A stretch of DNA of 31,095 bases from JAABRU01 sp050180235 (GCA_050180235.1 JBFXEJ010000075.1:1-31095), one strand, 5' to 3'. Shown: positions 6,556 to 14,794, numbered from the stretch's first letter. Numbers and translations: made by a program. Notes: generated by a model not told the origin, from the letters alone.

Positions 6556-7812
6556 TTACAGTCTTTCCGCGACAGATACGGTACGATCCCCCAGAATGTT
6601 CACATAGGAACCCAGTTCATTGTCATACCATCCGTAAATGACAGCCTGGGTGATGGGGATATGGATGACCGTGTTTTTCATTGAGCTCAGCAAAGCCCTG
6701 TCCAATCCCGGCACATTTCCCAAATCCATCGTCACTTCCGCAGTCCGGGTATGGGTTTCATGTCCCTCAATCACAGCCGCTGCACGGGGGGAACCGATAA
6801 TATCGCAGGAAACATTCTGTTTTTCCGTGTAAAGCAGATAACCTTTTGCATCTTCTTCCGCAGTCTGCTGATAAATCTCATTGACGGTTTCCCTGCGTAT
6901 GGTTCCGCCCGTCATTTCATCATGAAAATTCACCACCAGAATCACCAAAGATCCGGTACCGGTGGGAATCCGCACAGACTCTGCAATGAATCCGATTTCC
7001 TCCATCTCCGGAATGACCAGACGCAGGGCTTTTGCTGCGCCTGTGGATGTGAGGATGATATTGTTCATGATGCTCCGGCTTTTGCGCAGATCCGTAACTC
7101 CGGCTTTGGGCAGCCGGTCCAGCACGGCCTGGGAACCTGTGGCAGCATGGATGGTAGACATGGAAGCCGACAGAATTTTCCGGGGGCCGAAGCGGTTGAT
7201 CAGGGGTTTCATCATATGGGCCAGGCAGGTGGTGGTGCAGGAGGCATTGGAAATAATTCTGTGGCGCCGGGGATCATAATCCTCATGGTTGATGCCCATG
7301 ACAGTTGTGACAGCATCTTCGGGCATGGACTGCCCTTTGTCCTTGATTTTAAAGGGGGCTGAAACAATGACCTTGGCCGCTCCTGCCTCCAGATGACCGC
7401 GAGCGGAGCCTTTGGAATGATCTCCGGGCAGGGTGGGATCCAGAAACTGGCCTGTGGTATCCACCACCAGTTTTACATCCTGATCTGCCCATCCAATCTG
7501 TGCCGGATTCCGGGAATAGCGCAGAAATCTGACCTTCACCCCGTCGAGAAGCATTGTTCCGTTTTTTTCATCCAGCCCGCTGATTACCGGTTTTGCACTG
7601 AAACCGTGAAGATAGTTGTGCAGCCATCCGTAGGTGGAATCCCTTTCAACATAATGGGCAATATCTTCTATGGAAGTTCCCACTTCCCGTCCCAGATTCA
7701 CTACGATTTCACTGAAAAATTTCCGGGCTGTATGATGCCATACTGTGAGTTTGCCAATCCTCCCGAATCCGTTTATACCCAGTTTCATACCTTTGCCTGA
7801 TGTGTTTTCCAT
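6556..7812 (-). CDS. Glyceraldehyde-3-phosphate dehydrogenase, atypical long form
   Basis: A 418-residue NAD(P)-dependent dehydrogenase of the phosphorylating GAPDH family, converting glyceraldehyde 3-phosphate and phosphate to 1,3-bisphosphoglycerate. The Rossmann start GINGFGRIGK (12-21), the catalytic Cys192 in NASCTTTC, His222 in STIHAATG, and the C-terminal WYDNELGSYVN are all present. It is some 80 residues longer than usual GAPDH, with extra sequence around 120-175 and 310-350, and its STIHAATGSQ differs from the usual histidine-tyrosine-threonine version. The start chosen (7812) has AAAGGAG nine bases upstream; an open frame extends 40 codons further without such a site. It is the first gene of a pair with the siroheme protein, hinting at a redox role beyond standard glycolysis. 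Confidence 0.87.
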   Translation of the reverse strand: MENTSGKGMKLGINGFGRIGKLTVWHHTARKFFSEIVVNLGREVGTSIEDIAHYVERDSTYGWLHNYLHGFSAKPVISGLDEKNGTMLLDGVKVRFLRYSRNPAQIGWADQDVKLVVDTTGQFLDPTLPGDHSKGSARGHLEAGAAKVIVSAPFKIKDKGQSMPEDAVTTVMGINHEDYDPRRHRIISNASCTTTCLAHMMKPLINRFGPRKILSASMSTIHAATGSQAVLDRLPKAGVTDLRKSRSIMNNIILTSTGAAKALRLVIPEMEEIGFIAESVRIPTGTGSLVILVVNFHDEMTGGTIRRETVNEIYQQTAEEDAKGYLLYTEKQNVSCDIIGSPRAAAVIEGHETHTRTAEVTMDLGNVPGLDRALLSSMKNTVIHIPITQAVIYGWYDNELGSYVNILGDRTVSVAERL

Positions 7813-8017
7813 GATGTTTTTCTCCTTTGAAATATGTTCAGAAAAAACAGTTGGAAGGGATTTTGGGAAACGGCTGATCCGAAGGCGGTCTCCAAAATCT
7901 GTTCCATCCCCAGAAAAATATGGAAATGCCATAAAACAAAAAGGACAAATACTTATTGATGAATTGCAGTCTGAAAGTCAAGGAATAATTTGACACTTCG
8001 CCCGGGAAACCCTGAAA

Positions 8018-8575
8018 TCAGACAATTTTTATTCCGTGTTTTAACTTTCTGCGGACAGACATCCACAGTATCCAGTACCATAGCACTGCAATCAGTTCCC
8101 GCACATGCCAAAGCCACCAGAGAAACGGCCCCAGAGATATTCTTCCCTCTTTTGTCCCGTTTCCCTCTGCCCGGATTCCGAAGCAGCGGAAAATGAAAAC
8201 CGAGCGGAGAATATGGAAGGAATCAGAGACAATCAGCGCGGATTTCCAATGATGTTCCCCCATCATTTTTGCGCACAGAGCCGCGCTTGTGAAAGTTGAA
8301 TCCGCTTTTTCCTCAGTGAAAATTCTCTCCTGCATTACGCCTTCGGCAACTGCCAACTCTCTCATGACCACAGCTTCTGCGGGCGGATATTTCCCGATTC
8401 CTCCGGTAAAAAGCAGGTAATCGGCCTTACCCTGTCTGAAAAGCCGGATGCCGTACAGCACTCTCCTGCGAAGTGCCGGACTTGCTTTTCCATGCTTCCG
8501 CACACCAGCACCCATAACTATGATTACATCCTGTTTCATCAAAATTTCTGTCATATCCTCAATTTCTTCTTGCAC
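8018..8575 (-). CDS. YdcF/SanA-like DUF218 protein
   Basis: A 185-residue DUF218 domain protein. It has the family's strand-loop pattern: VIIVMGAGV near the N-terminus, then LFTGG, AEAVVMRELAVAEGV, the acidic/Ser stretch EEKADSTFTSA, and ALIVSDSFHILRS, where the conserved His/Arg pair lies. The C-terminal GPFLWWLWHVRELIAVLWYWILW is hydrophobic and may be membrane-associated. DUF218 proteins are linked to envelope and vancomycin-barrier phenotypes (SanA) or nucleotide binding (YdcF), but a reaction has not been settled. The GTG at 8575 gives the longest frame without a clear ribosome site. ATGs seven and twelve codons in (MTEIL, MKQDV) are alternatives, the first just after GAGGAT. It is divergent from the exporter at 8747. 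Confidence 0.8.
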   Translation of the reverse strand: MQEEIEDMTEILMKQDVIIVMGAGVRKHGKASPALRRRVLYGIRLFRQGKADYLLFTGGIGKYPPAEAVVMRELAVAEGVMQERIFTEEKADSTFTSAALCAKMMGEHHWKSALIVSDSFHILRSVFIFRCFGIRAEGNGTKEGRISLGPFLWWLWHVRELIAVLWYWILWMSVRRKLKHGIKIV

Positions 8576-8746
8576 AGTGTTTCAAACAAATATATAAACC
8601 CCGGCATACTGAAAATTTCCGTGAGGGGTTGTCAGGGATATTTTCCGGTTCCTGACTCTGCCGCAGATCCGCAAAATATTTTCTGATTCAGATAAAAGGA
8701 TTTACCCGTTCAGTCTGCACATCATTAATCAAATGGAAAAAACAAA

Positions 8747-9739
8747 ATGAAAAAAAAAGATATATATTCCCTTGTCATTCTGGTGATTGTTTCGGTTTTG
8801 TGGGGTATTTTTTTCCCTTTTTTCCGGGATGATTTTTTCTCAAAATTTTTTTATATGCCTTTTCTGGGGGTTATTGCCGCAACTGTTGCCAATACCACGC
8901 CTGCCGCGGCAGGAATCGTATATTTTCCGATACTTACCAGACTGGAAATTTCTCCGATCATGACAGTCCAGTTCACCATGCTCATTCAGGCCTATGGCAT
9001 GGGGCTGGGGACACTCAAATGGTATTTTGTGAACAAACGCCTGTTTATCTTCAATGTTCTTCCCGTATGCCTGTCCGGGGGGCTGATGGGTGTGGTTCTC
9101 GGCATTGTGGTCTGGCCCATTTCAAAACCGGAAGTCCTGACCCTGATATTCAATTTTATAGCGTTTATGTTTACGCAGGTAATTTTCTTTTCCATTCTGT
9201 ACAAACGCCAGTATCCTGCGCAGAATGTGGAACTCACAGCCCGGAATATTGCCATACTTCTGTTTTTTTCCTTTATCGGGGGACTGATTACCGGGTGGAT
9301 CGGATTTGGCATTGACACGATTTTCTATTTTATCCTCACTCTGGTGTTCCGGGTGAACCCGGCCATTGCCATTGTCACCAGCATAGCCATTATGGCCACC
9401 ATGTCTCTGGCAGGAGCAGTTCTGCACCTTTTTCTTTATGAAGTTCCGCTTTCCCTGTGGTATTCGGCCATTCCGGGGGTAACTCTGGCCGGACTCTTTC
9501 TGGCAGCATTTCTGGCAATAAAGCTGGGTGCAAAAAACGTGCTGCTCTTATTCACCCTGCTGCTGAGCATTGATTTTTTTCTCACGCTCTGGACCCAGCA
9601 GACCATTCCCATAAGTTATACAGTAAGACTGGTGCTTACTTATGCTCTGATTGTATATCTGGTCTTCATTCATGTGAAAATTTTCAAGCAGAGTTATAAG
9701 GAAATCGGTTCCAGTCTGGGAGAGTTCAAAGGGGATTAG
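8747..9739 (+). CDS. TSUP (TauE/SafE) family membrane exporter
   Basis: A 330-residue integral membrane protein with about eight or nine hydrophobic spans. It has the two-fold TSUP layout: a glycine/alanine-rich reentrant segment in each half (GVIAATVANTTPAAAGI at about 42-58 and SFIGGLITGWIGFGID at about 175-190), typical of TauE/SafE sulfite and organosulfonate exporters. Substrate prediction inside this family is unreliable. In a sulfur-metabolising organism, sulfite, sulfoacetate or another small anion is reasonable. It is a single gene, divergent from the YdcF-like gene and convergent with the ligase gene, with a two-sided terminator hairpin following. No accessory binding protein is encoded nearby. 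Confidence 0.87.
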   Translation: MKKKDIYSLVILVIVSVLWGIFFPFFRDDFFSKFFYMPFLGVIAATVANTTPAAAGIVYFPILTRLEISPIMTVQFTMLIQAYGMGLGTLKWYFVNKRLFIFNVLPVCLSGGLMGVVLGIVVWPISKPEVLTLIFNFIAFMFTQVIFFSILYKRQYPAQNVELTARNIAILLFFSFIGGLITGWIGFGIDTIFYFILTLVFRVNPAIAIVTSIAIMATMSLAGAVLHLFLYEVPLSLWYSAIPGVTLAGLFLAAFLAIKLGAKNVLLLFTLLLSIDFFLTLWTQQTIPISYTVRLVLTYALIVYLVFIHVKIFKQSYKEIGSSLGEFKGD

Positions 9740-9767
9740 TATTCTGTCAGCCTTGAATCTGTGCGTT

Positions 9768-9803
9768 GAAAAAACCGGATTTTTCCAAAAAATCCGGTTT
9801 TTC
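9768..9803. terminator. Bidirectional terminator hairpin
   Basis: The arms GAAAAAACCGGATTTTT and AAAAAATCCGGTTTTTC flank a two-base loop, with A-runs and T-runs on both sides. It lies 28 bases after the exporter stop and 63 bases after the end of the convergent ligase gene, so it can end transcription from either strand. A sibling hairpin with the same core is at 15969-16024. Confidence 0.8.
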
Positions 9804-9866
9804 TGTACATTTCAGCGCATAAAATCAAAGTTGACAAAGCACTCCTGCACATCCGGAAAAACAGCA

Positions 9867-10922
9867 TTACTCAGCCTCCTTTTTGTATTTCAACTGCAGT
9901 ATGGAACAGTCTTCGGCTTCCATATCATCCCGCAGACCGATATAGACAGGCTGGTAAAGACTGCCGTCTCTGTAAGCGTACAGATACCGCACCTCGGCAA
10001 TGGAATTCACAGGGGGAATTTCTTTGTTTGGCGGAATAGTCACATTTCCCACTGCTATCTGCTTCTCCCCGTCCACAAGTGCCATTGCTACACTGCGTTT
10101 TTCATTTATCTTTGTCACAATCACAGAGGCCGTGTCACAGAATTTGAATTTCACCTGATTTCCGCCCCTGTTTGGCCTGCCGGCGGTATATGCGGCTGAA
10201 TGCTTTTTTAATACAATGCCTTCTGCTCCTGATGATTTCAGTCTGTCATACAACTGCTGTTTTTCCTTTTTGTTTTTCGCTGTTTCCACCATCACCAGAG
10301 GATCTTTCAGTCCCAGATTCTCAAGCAGTGCCATACGTTTGCTGTATGATTCAGAGCGGATGTCTTTACCACTGATTTCAAGCAGATCAAAGACAAAGAG
10401 TTTTTCGCCCACAGCCTCACCGTCAATCAGAAAAGACTGTTCAATGCCGGCCGCGCAGTTCAGAACTGCATCCGCCGCGCCAACGGAAAGTCCCCGCCGG
10501 TTAATGGCTGTGACAGTATCTGTTTTGCGGATAAGCATTCTTTTTCCGTCATATTTTTCCTGCGCCCACCAACTTCGGTCACTGATCAGGCTTTCAGCTT
10601 CTGATTCTTCAATAAAATTGAGCAACTGACATTGGACACCGGTTTCTCTGCTATCCGCGTCTGTATGAACATACTGGGGGCCGTCCTGTCCCGGAGCATA
10701 TCCTTTCACAGTTTTGCTTTTCACCAGTTTGTCATAGATTTTCTTTGCAGAAGCATAATCCACAGGTTCCTGTGTTTTTGTGCCTGTGGTAAAGGTTGCA
10801 CCCCGGCGGCCATATGCAAAATTCACCGCAAATTTTCCATCTCCGGCCTCTTCCAAAGATGCCTGATACACCTTGTCACTGGTTCCCTGCCTGAAATACA
10901 GGGTGATGCTTTCAGATTTCAT
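9867..10922 (-). CDS. WGR-domain ATP-dependent DNA ligase-like protein
   Basis: A 351-residue fusion. Residues about 5-75 form a WGR domain (FAYGRRGATF), a fold otherwise known from PARPs and MolR-type regulators, where it binds nucleic acid. Residues about 115-260 are the nucleotidyltransferase core with motif I EKYDGKR (K123 the adenylated lysine), motif III FLIDGEAV, motif IIIa LFVFDLLEI, motif IV EGIVLKK and motif V QVKFKF. The end (about 262-340, with SLYQPVYIGLRDD) resembles the OB-fold of LigD-type ligases. All motifs for ATP-dependent nick sealing are intact. The start at 10922 has GGAGG six bases upstream. No Ku or polymerase gene is near. It may work in repair of special nicks, or on RNA. 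Confidence 0.87.
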   Translation of the reverse strand: MKSESITLYFRQGTSDKVYQASLEEAGDGKFAVNFAYGRRGATFTTGTKTQEPVDYASAKKIYDKLVKSKTVKGYAPGQDGPQYVHTDADSRETGVQCQLLNFIEESEAESLISDRSWWAQEKYDGKRMLIRKTDTVTAINRRGLSVGAADAVLNCAAGIEQSFLIDGEAVGEKLFVFDLLEISGKDIRSESYSKRMALLENLGLKDPLVMVETAKNKKEKQQLYDRLKSSGAEGIVLKKHSAAYTAGRPNRGGNQVKFKFCDTASVIVTKINEKRSVAMALVDGEKQIAVGNVTIPPNKEIPPVNSIAEVRYLYAYRDGSLYQPVYIGLRDDMEAEDCSILQLKYKKEAE

Positions 10923-10959
10923 ATAATCCTCCTTATTCAGTTTGTTCTGCTCTGAACTG

Positions 10960-11020
10960 AAAGAATATCCCGCCAAAGTATCAAAAGCTTCCAGCTTTTG
11001 CCCTGTGCCTGTGAACCTGA
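10960..11020. repeat. Degenerate AGGTGATTTCC-family element, interior type I
   Basis: The interior (AATATCCC...CAAAGTATCAAAAGCTTC, then AGCTTTTGCCCTGTGCCTGT) matches the 103-bp element at 21644-21746 closely, but both AGGTGATTTCC ends are gone. It sits about 40 bases upstream of the ligase start codon and abuts the next element at 11032. Confidence 0.75.
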
Positions 11021-11031
11021 ATTGCTAAGTA

Positions 11032-11158
11032 ATACCGGTTCGCCATTGAAAGTATAATTATGATTCTGTTTCCCACAGAGGACACAGAGAGAAAAAACCA
11101 CAGAGAACACAGAGGAAACAACTCACCTTATTATATAAATTCAACAGCGAATTGGTAT
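11032..11158. repeat. ATACCRATTC-ended element, interior type II, copy 1
   Basis: 127 bp, beginning ATACCGGTTCGCCATTGAA and ending TTCAACAGCGAATTGGTAT, inverted ends of about 19 bases. The interior carries the CCACAGAGGACACAGAG motif twice. It is nearly identical to the element at 27815-27942 and has the same ends as, but a different interior from, those at 5496 and 30947. Confidence 0.88.
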
Positions 11159-11159
11159 A

Positions 11160-11318
11160 AGGTTCCATAAATTTTCGGGTACAAAGTTTATGGAACCGTC
11201 CTTAATAAACATAATTTTTTCCTCTGTGTCCTCTGTGGGTGTTTTTTTCTCTGTGTTCTCTGTGGGAAACCCCGATCTGGACATCCTGAAAACTTTATAC
11301 ACTAAAATTTATGGAACC
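11160..11318. repeat. GGTTCCATAAATTTT-ended element
   Basis: About 159 bp bounded by GGTTCCATAAATTTTCGGGT at the left and ACACTAAAATTTATGGAACC at the right. The interior has CCTCTGTGTCCTCTGTGGG and CTCTGTGTTCTCTGTGGG, the reverse complement of the CACAGAGG motif in the element just before it. The two adjacent elements could therefore pair into a long hairpin. No gene is present between the ligase start and the HAD gene end. Confidence 0.78.
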
Positions 11319-11345
11319 CTACTTACTTTGAACTGGAAGCCTGTG

Positions 11346-12086
11346 CTACTGAGTCTGTTCAAAAAAAGCAATGGCATTGCGGAGTTCAGCGAACTGGTAA
11401 ATGATATAATCCGGCGCAACGCCATCCATTTCCTTTTTGCCCTGATTGGAAGAGAAAAACACGGTTTTCATGCCCATTTCCCGCGCACCGAAAATATCCC
11501 TGTATATGTCATTTCCCACAAAAAGCACATGTTCCGGTGCAAGCCGCAGTCCGGCCAGCGCAGCCTCAAACAGTCTTTTGTCCGGTTTTCTGAATCCGCA
11601 GTCTCCTGAGATGATAACAGGACTGAAATACGATTCAATTCCCAAAGCCTTTATTTCCGGCACTGCCCATACGCTCTGCCCGTCAGAAACCGCAGCCAGA
11701 CGGAAACGGGGTTTCAGTTCCTTCAGCACTTCTTTCACATCAGGATAGAGCTGCAGCCGTGTGCGTGAAATGCCCCGGTACATTTCAGCAAGAAAACAGG
11801 GCATATGCCGGAGTTTGTCATGGGGAATGGAAGCATTGGCCGGATACTGACGCAGGAATTCCCGCCAGACTTCAACAGCATCAAATTCCGGATACTGTTC
11901 CCCGCAGATTTTGCGCTGCTGCTCCATAATCCGAAAATACGCGTCCCTGACTTCCCCGCGATGCAGATGAATTCCCTGATAAGTCAGAAAATGGCTGATA
12001 GCCCTGTAAATTTCCTCATTTCCCTCATCAGTGCGGATATCCACCAATGTGCCGTTGATGTCAAAAATAATGCCCTGAATATTCAT
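11346..12086 (-). CDS. HAD-superfamily hydrolase with a DxN catalytic motif
   Basis: A 246-residue HAD protein of the haloacid dehalogenase/phosphoglycolate phosphatase type, with the C1 cap after motif I. Motif I reads FDINGTLVD: D9 is the nucleophile, but the general acid/base usually two residues on (Asp) is Asn11. Motif II is AAVSDG, motif III the Lys in GFRKPDKRLF, and motif IV FVGNDIYRDIFGA with both acids. The Asn change is seen in some HAD groups and may lower phosphomonoesterase activity or shift it to another chemistry. The ATG overlaps the TGA of the upstream APH-type kinase by four bases (12083-12086). The pair probably acts on one small-molecule substrate, adding and removing phosphate. 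Confidence 0.88.
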   Translation of the reverse strand: MNIQGIIFDINGTLVDIRTDEGNEEIYRAISHFLTYQGIHLHRGEVRDAYFRIMEQQRKICGEQYPEFDAVEVWREFLRQYPANASIPHDKLRHMPCFLAEMYRGISRTRLQLYPDVKEVLKELKPRFRLAAVSDGQSVWAVPEIKALGIESYFSPVIISGDCGFRKPDKRLFEAALAGLRLAPEHVLFVGNDIYRDIFGAREMGMKTVFFSSNQGKKEMDGVAPDYIIYQFAELRNAIAFFEQTQ

Positions 12087-13087
12087 GTTTTTGCCCTCAG
12101 AATCTGTTTTGCCTCATGAATCAGATGCCGTCTGTAGTCTGAATCAATCCATGAATTGCGTGCAATGCGCAGAAGGGTAATGCCCATGTAAAAGGGAACG
12201 CGGCGGTTAATGGCCGCAAATGCGCTGTGCCTATCCGGAAAATGGCAGCAGTATTCCCAAAGAAAATGTCCGATAAAATCCTCGGCAGCAAGGGGATTTC
12301 CTGCGGATCTGAAAAAGAAATGCTTGAGTTCCCCGCAAAGCCTGCCCAAATCAAACACCCGATCCGCCCATTTCATGCGCTCCAGATCAATCATCATCAC
12401 ATTCCGCCCTGTGCCGAAAAGAAAATTGGAAGGAGTCGCGTCTCCGTGGACAAGCACATTCCGATCTTCCCACATGCAGCTTCGGCTGTGCCATGATTCA
12501 CGTATAAAACGGAAATCATCTGCTTCCCGGTTCCCCAATCCCCATCTTTTGCACAGAGAATTCAGAAGCTGTTCCATATAGTTACAGGTTTCATCAAAAT
12601 TCACTGTCCATTCCCCTGCGGTGCGGTTGTGCATTTCGGCCAGGAAATGGGCCAGCGCGGCCAGTTTCCGCAAAAGCCGGTTTCTGCCCCCGGAATTTAC
12701 GGCATCGCTGAGAATCCGGCTCAGGGTTTCGCCTGTCAGGTGTTCCGTGACCAGAAGGTTGTCAATCGCGGGATTGAATCCGTATGGCCTGACCACATAA
12801 TGCGGAAATGAGGAAAAACCCGTATCCCGCAGAAAAAGGAGACTGCGGAATTCGGTCTCCCCTTTTTGCCGGGCATGTTCCCTGTCCCATGATTTGAAAA
12901 ACTTGCCCACTGCCTTGAATCCGCAGTGTATTTCCTCATACAGATACACATCACTTGAATCGCTGAAGCCAAAAACCCGGTATTCGGCATCCTGTAAAAA
13001 AAAACCGGCCTGGGGTGCGATATGGTATTGCAGATAGCCGTAAAGGGGATCCTCATGCCCAAGACGGCCCAGATAATTTTCTGTCAT
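12083..13087 (-). CDS. Aminoglycoside phosphotransferase (APH)/choline kinase-family kinase
   Basis: A 334-residue small-molecule kinase fold. The N-lobe lysine is in FKAVGKFF (about 58-65), and the catalytic loop is VHGDATPSN (H214, D216, N221). IDLERM (D234) is the metal-binding equivalent of DFG. No signal peptide or membrane segment is visible. The family includes antibiotic kinases, choline/ethanolamine kinases and fructosamine or homoserine kinases. Nothing here points to aminoglycoside resistance. The start (MTENYLG) has AAAGGACA immediately upstream. It overlaps the following HAD gene by four bases, so the two are made together. A sugar, amino-alcohol or methylthioribose-like substrate is possible but unsupported. 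Confidence 0.82.
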   Translation of the reverse strand: MTENYLGRLGHEDPLYGYLQYHIAPQAGFFLQDAEYRVFGFSDSSDVYLYEEIHCGFKAVGKFFKSWDREHARQKGETEFRSLLFLRDTGFSSFPHYVVRPYGFNPAIDNLLVTEHLTGETLSRILSDAVNSGGRNRLLRKLAALAHFLAEMHNRTAGEWTVNFDETCNYMEQLLNSLCKRWGLGNREADDFRFIRESWHSRSCMWEDRNVLVHGDATPSNFLFGTGRNVMMIDLERMKWADRVFDLGRLCGELKHFFFRSAGNPLAAEDFIGHFLWEYCCHFPDRHSAFAAINRRVPFYMGITLLRIARNSWIDSDYRRHLIHEAKQILRAKT

Positions 13088-13344
13088 TGTCCTTTGTCTC
13101 TTTCTGCTCCTGATTTTTTGTCCCCGGGGTAGCCGGAAATTCCTGCCTGTGTGAACAAATATCTTTCAATCATTGCAGAATCACTTGCAAAAAGCAATAA
13201 AAAACAGTATGCTTCTCTGTGTCCTCTGTGAAAATATCTGCGGGAACAGACAATCCTGATGAATTTGGCAGAGGGTCAGAACGCTGTTTTTTTTTTACAT
13301 CTGAATTTTGCAAAGAAAAAAACTCTGTGTGACTCTGCGGTTTA

Positions 13345-13481
13345 AGGTGATTTCCATTAAAGATTATACCGTTTTTCGTAGGGTGGGCACGGCTTTTTGT
13401 GCCCACCGTTTCAGCAGGACGGCGGGCACAAAAAGCCGTGCCTACCCTACAATATGGTACATTTTTTCATGGAAATCACCT
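13345..13481. repeat. AGGTGATTTCC-ended element, interior type II, copy 1
   Basis: 137 bp, starting AGGTGATTTCCATTAAAGAT and ending TTTTCATGGAAATCACCT. The interior holds two hairpins, GTGGGCACGGCTTTTTGTGC and its inverse GGCACAAAAAGCCGTGCC, flanked by GTAGGG and CCCTAC. It ends 50 bases before the amrS start. The remainder of the gap from 13088 shows only CTCTGTG-type repeat debris (13213-13232, 13320-13340). Confidence 0.88.
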
Positions 13482-13531
13482 AAAACAGGCGCGAACCACT
13501 GCCATTAATTTACAGCACCGGAGGAAAAATT

Positions 13532-14794
13532 ATGACAGAATATGCAGAAAAAATCATTTCCAGACGGGAATTTATGCAGCAGATGATCCGGCATTCAGGC
13601 CAAACCTGCGCTGTACTGGCCGGAGGCAGTCTGTTTTTTTCCTTTCCGTCAGAAAGCAGCGGGGCTGGACTGTTTTCCAACTCATCTGAAATTAAGAATT
13701 TTCTCCGGGATGCTCCGGCAGCACGTTTCTGGATATCGGCCAATGCCGAAGGCGTCAACTGCCTGTCCTGCCATACGGCAGCAGAAAAAATTGAAGAAAA
13801 AAATCAGTATGATCATGGAAAATCCATTGTTCAGTGCCGTTTATGTGCGCAGGAATGCATTATCCGTCAGGGAGAGCGGGGAAAATGCCGGGCGCGGATG
13901 AATGTGGACGGACAGTTGCGGAGTCTGGTATATGGCAGACCGGTTTCCGTGCATACAGATCCCATTGAAAAAAAACCTTTTTACCATTTTCTGCCCGGTT
14001 CAGCCGCGTTTTCCCTTGCCACAGCCGGATGTCCGCTGCACTGCAAATTCTGTCAGAACTGGGAAATTTCCCAGGCCAGTCCTGAAGATTTTCCCCCGGA
14101 TTTTGTTCCGCCGGAACGCATTGCACGTGCTGCTGCAGAAAGAAAAGCCCCAATTATTGCTTACACCTATAATGAACCAACGGTTTTTGCGGAATATCTG
14201 ATCTACATTGCCAAAGCTGCCAAAAAAGAGGGACTGCGGAATGTACTCATAAGCTGCGGATTTATGAACCCGGAACCGCTGGATGAAATGTGTGATGTGC
14301 TGGATGCCATCAAGATTGATCTCAAGGGATTTGACAAAGAATTCTACCGCCGTGTCTGCGATGCAGAACTGGAACCTGTGCTGCGGAGCATCCGGCAGAT
14401 TGCAAAACGGGGGGTGCATCTGGAAATTGTGAATTTGGTGGTTCCCACCCTCAATGATTCCGAGGAAATGCTCAACGACTTAATCCGTTGGGTGAAAAAT
14501 GAAGTCGGGCCTGATGTTCCCCTTCATTTCACCCGTTTTCATCCGGATTATCAGATGCGCAACCTGCCCCCAACACCCATTGCCACTTTGGAACGGGCCT
14601 TTGCCATGGCAAAAGCAGAAGGTCTGAATTATCCTTATGTGGGCAATGTGCCGGGGCATAAGGGAAATCACACATACTGCCCTTGCTGCGGAAAGATTGT
14701 GATTGCGCGCAGTTCTTTTTTTGTGGAAGAAATGCACCTGAAAAACGGGCGGTGTGAATACTGTGAGGCGCGTGTTGCCGGGGTTTGGAACTGA
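13532..14794 (+). CDS. amrS: AmmeMemoRadiSam radical SAM enzyme with Tat-like leader and CXXCH
   Basis: A 420-residue radical SAM protein of the AmrS family. The cluster motif is CPLHCKFC (C167, C171, C174), and it has the family's own zinc-like N-terminal block CRLCAQEC...GERGKCRARMN (102-123). It ends with a four-cysteine CPCCGK...CEYC region. Two features are odd. Residues 9-40 (ISRREFMQQ followed by a hydrophobic AVLAGGSLFF) look like a twin-arginine export signal. Residues 77-81 (CLSCH) are a possible c-type heme site in an insertion before the normal start of the family. The start codon follows GGAGG by 7 bases. The natural partner Memo (AmrB) is 8 kb away. The PP2C-like gene follows after 34 bases. 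AMMECR1 is not in the window. Confidence 0.9.
   Translation: MTEYAEKIISRREFMQQMIRHSGQTCAVLAGGSLFFSFPSESSGAGLFSNSSEIKNFLRDAPAARFWISANAEGVNCLSCHTAAEKIEEKNQYDHGKSIVQCRLCAQECIIRQGERGKCRARMNVDGQLRSLVYGRPVSVHTDPIEKKPFYHFLPGSAAFSLATAGCPLHCKFCQNWEISQASPEDFPPDFVPPERIARAAAERKAPIIAYTYNEPTVFAEYLIYIAKAAKKEGLRNVLISCGFMNPEPLDEMCDVLDAIKIDLKGFDKEFYRRVCDAELEPVLRSIRQIAKRGVHLEIVNLVVPTLNDSEEMLNDLIRWVKNEVGPDVPLHFTRFHPDYQMRNLPPTPIATLERAFAMAKAEGLNYPYVGNVPGHKGNHTYCPCCGKIVIARSSFFVEEMHLKNGRCEYCEARVAGVWN

Noticed and set aside
6556..7932. A longer GAPDH with 40 extra N-terminal residues
   Set aside because: The extension has no ribosome site, whereas AAAGGAG precedes the ATG at 7812 at good spacing.
8018..9739. A functional pair formed by the YdcF-like gene and the exporter
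   Set aside because: They are divergent with 171 bases between them, and no shared motif or known family link supports a joint role.
12083..13087. Aminoglycoside resistance gene
   Set aside because: The APH fold is shared by many metabolic kinases; the coupling to a HAD hydrolase and lack of any resistance neighbour do not support a resistance role.
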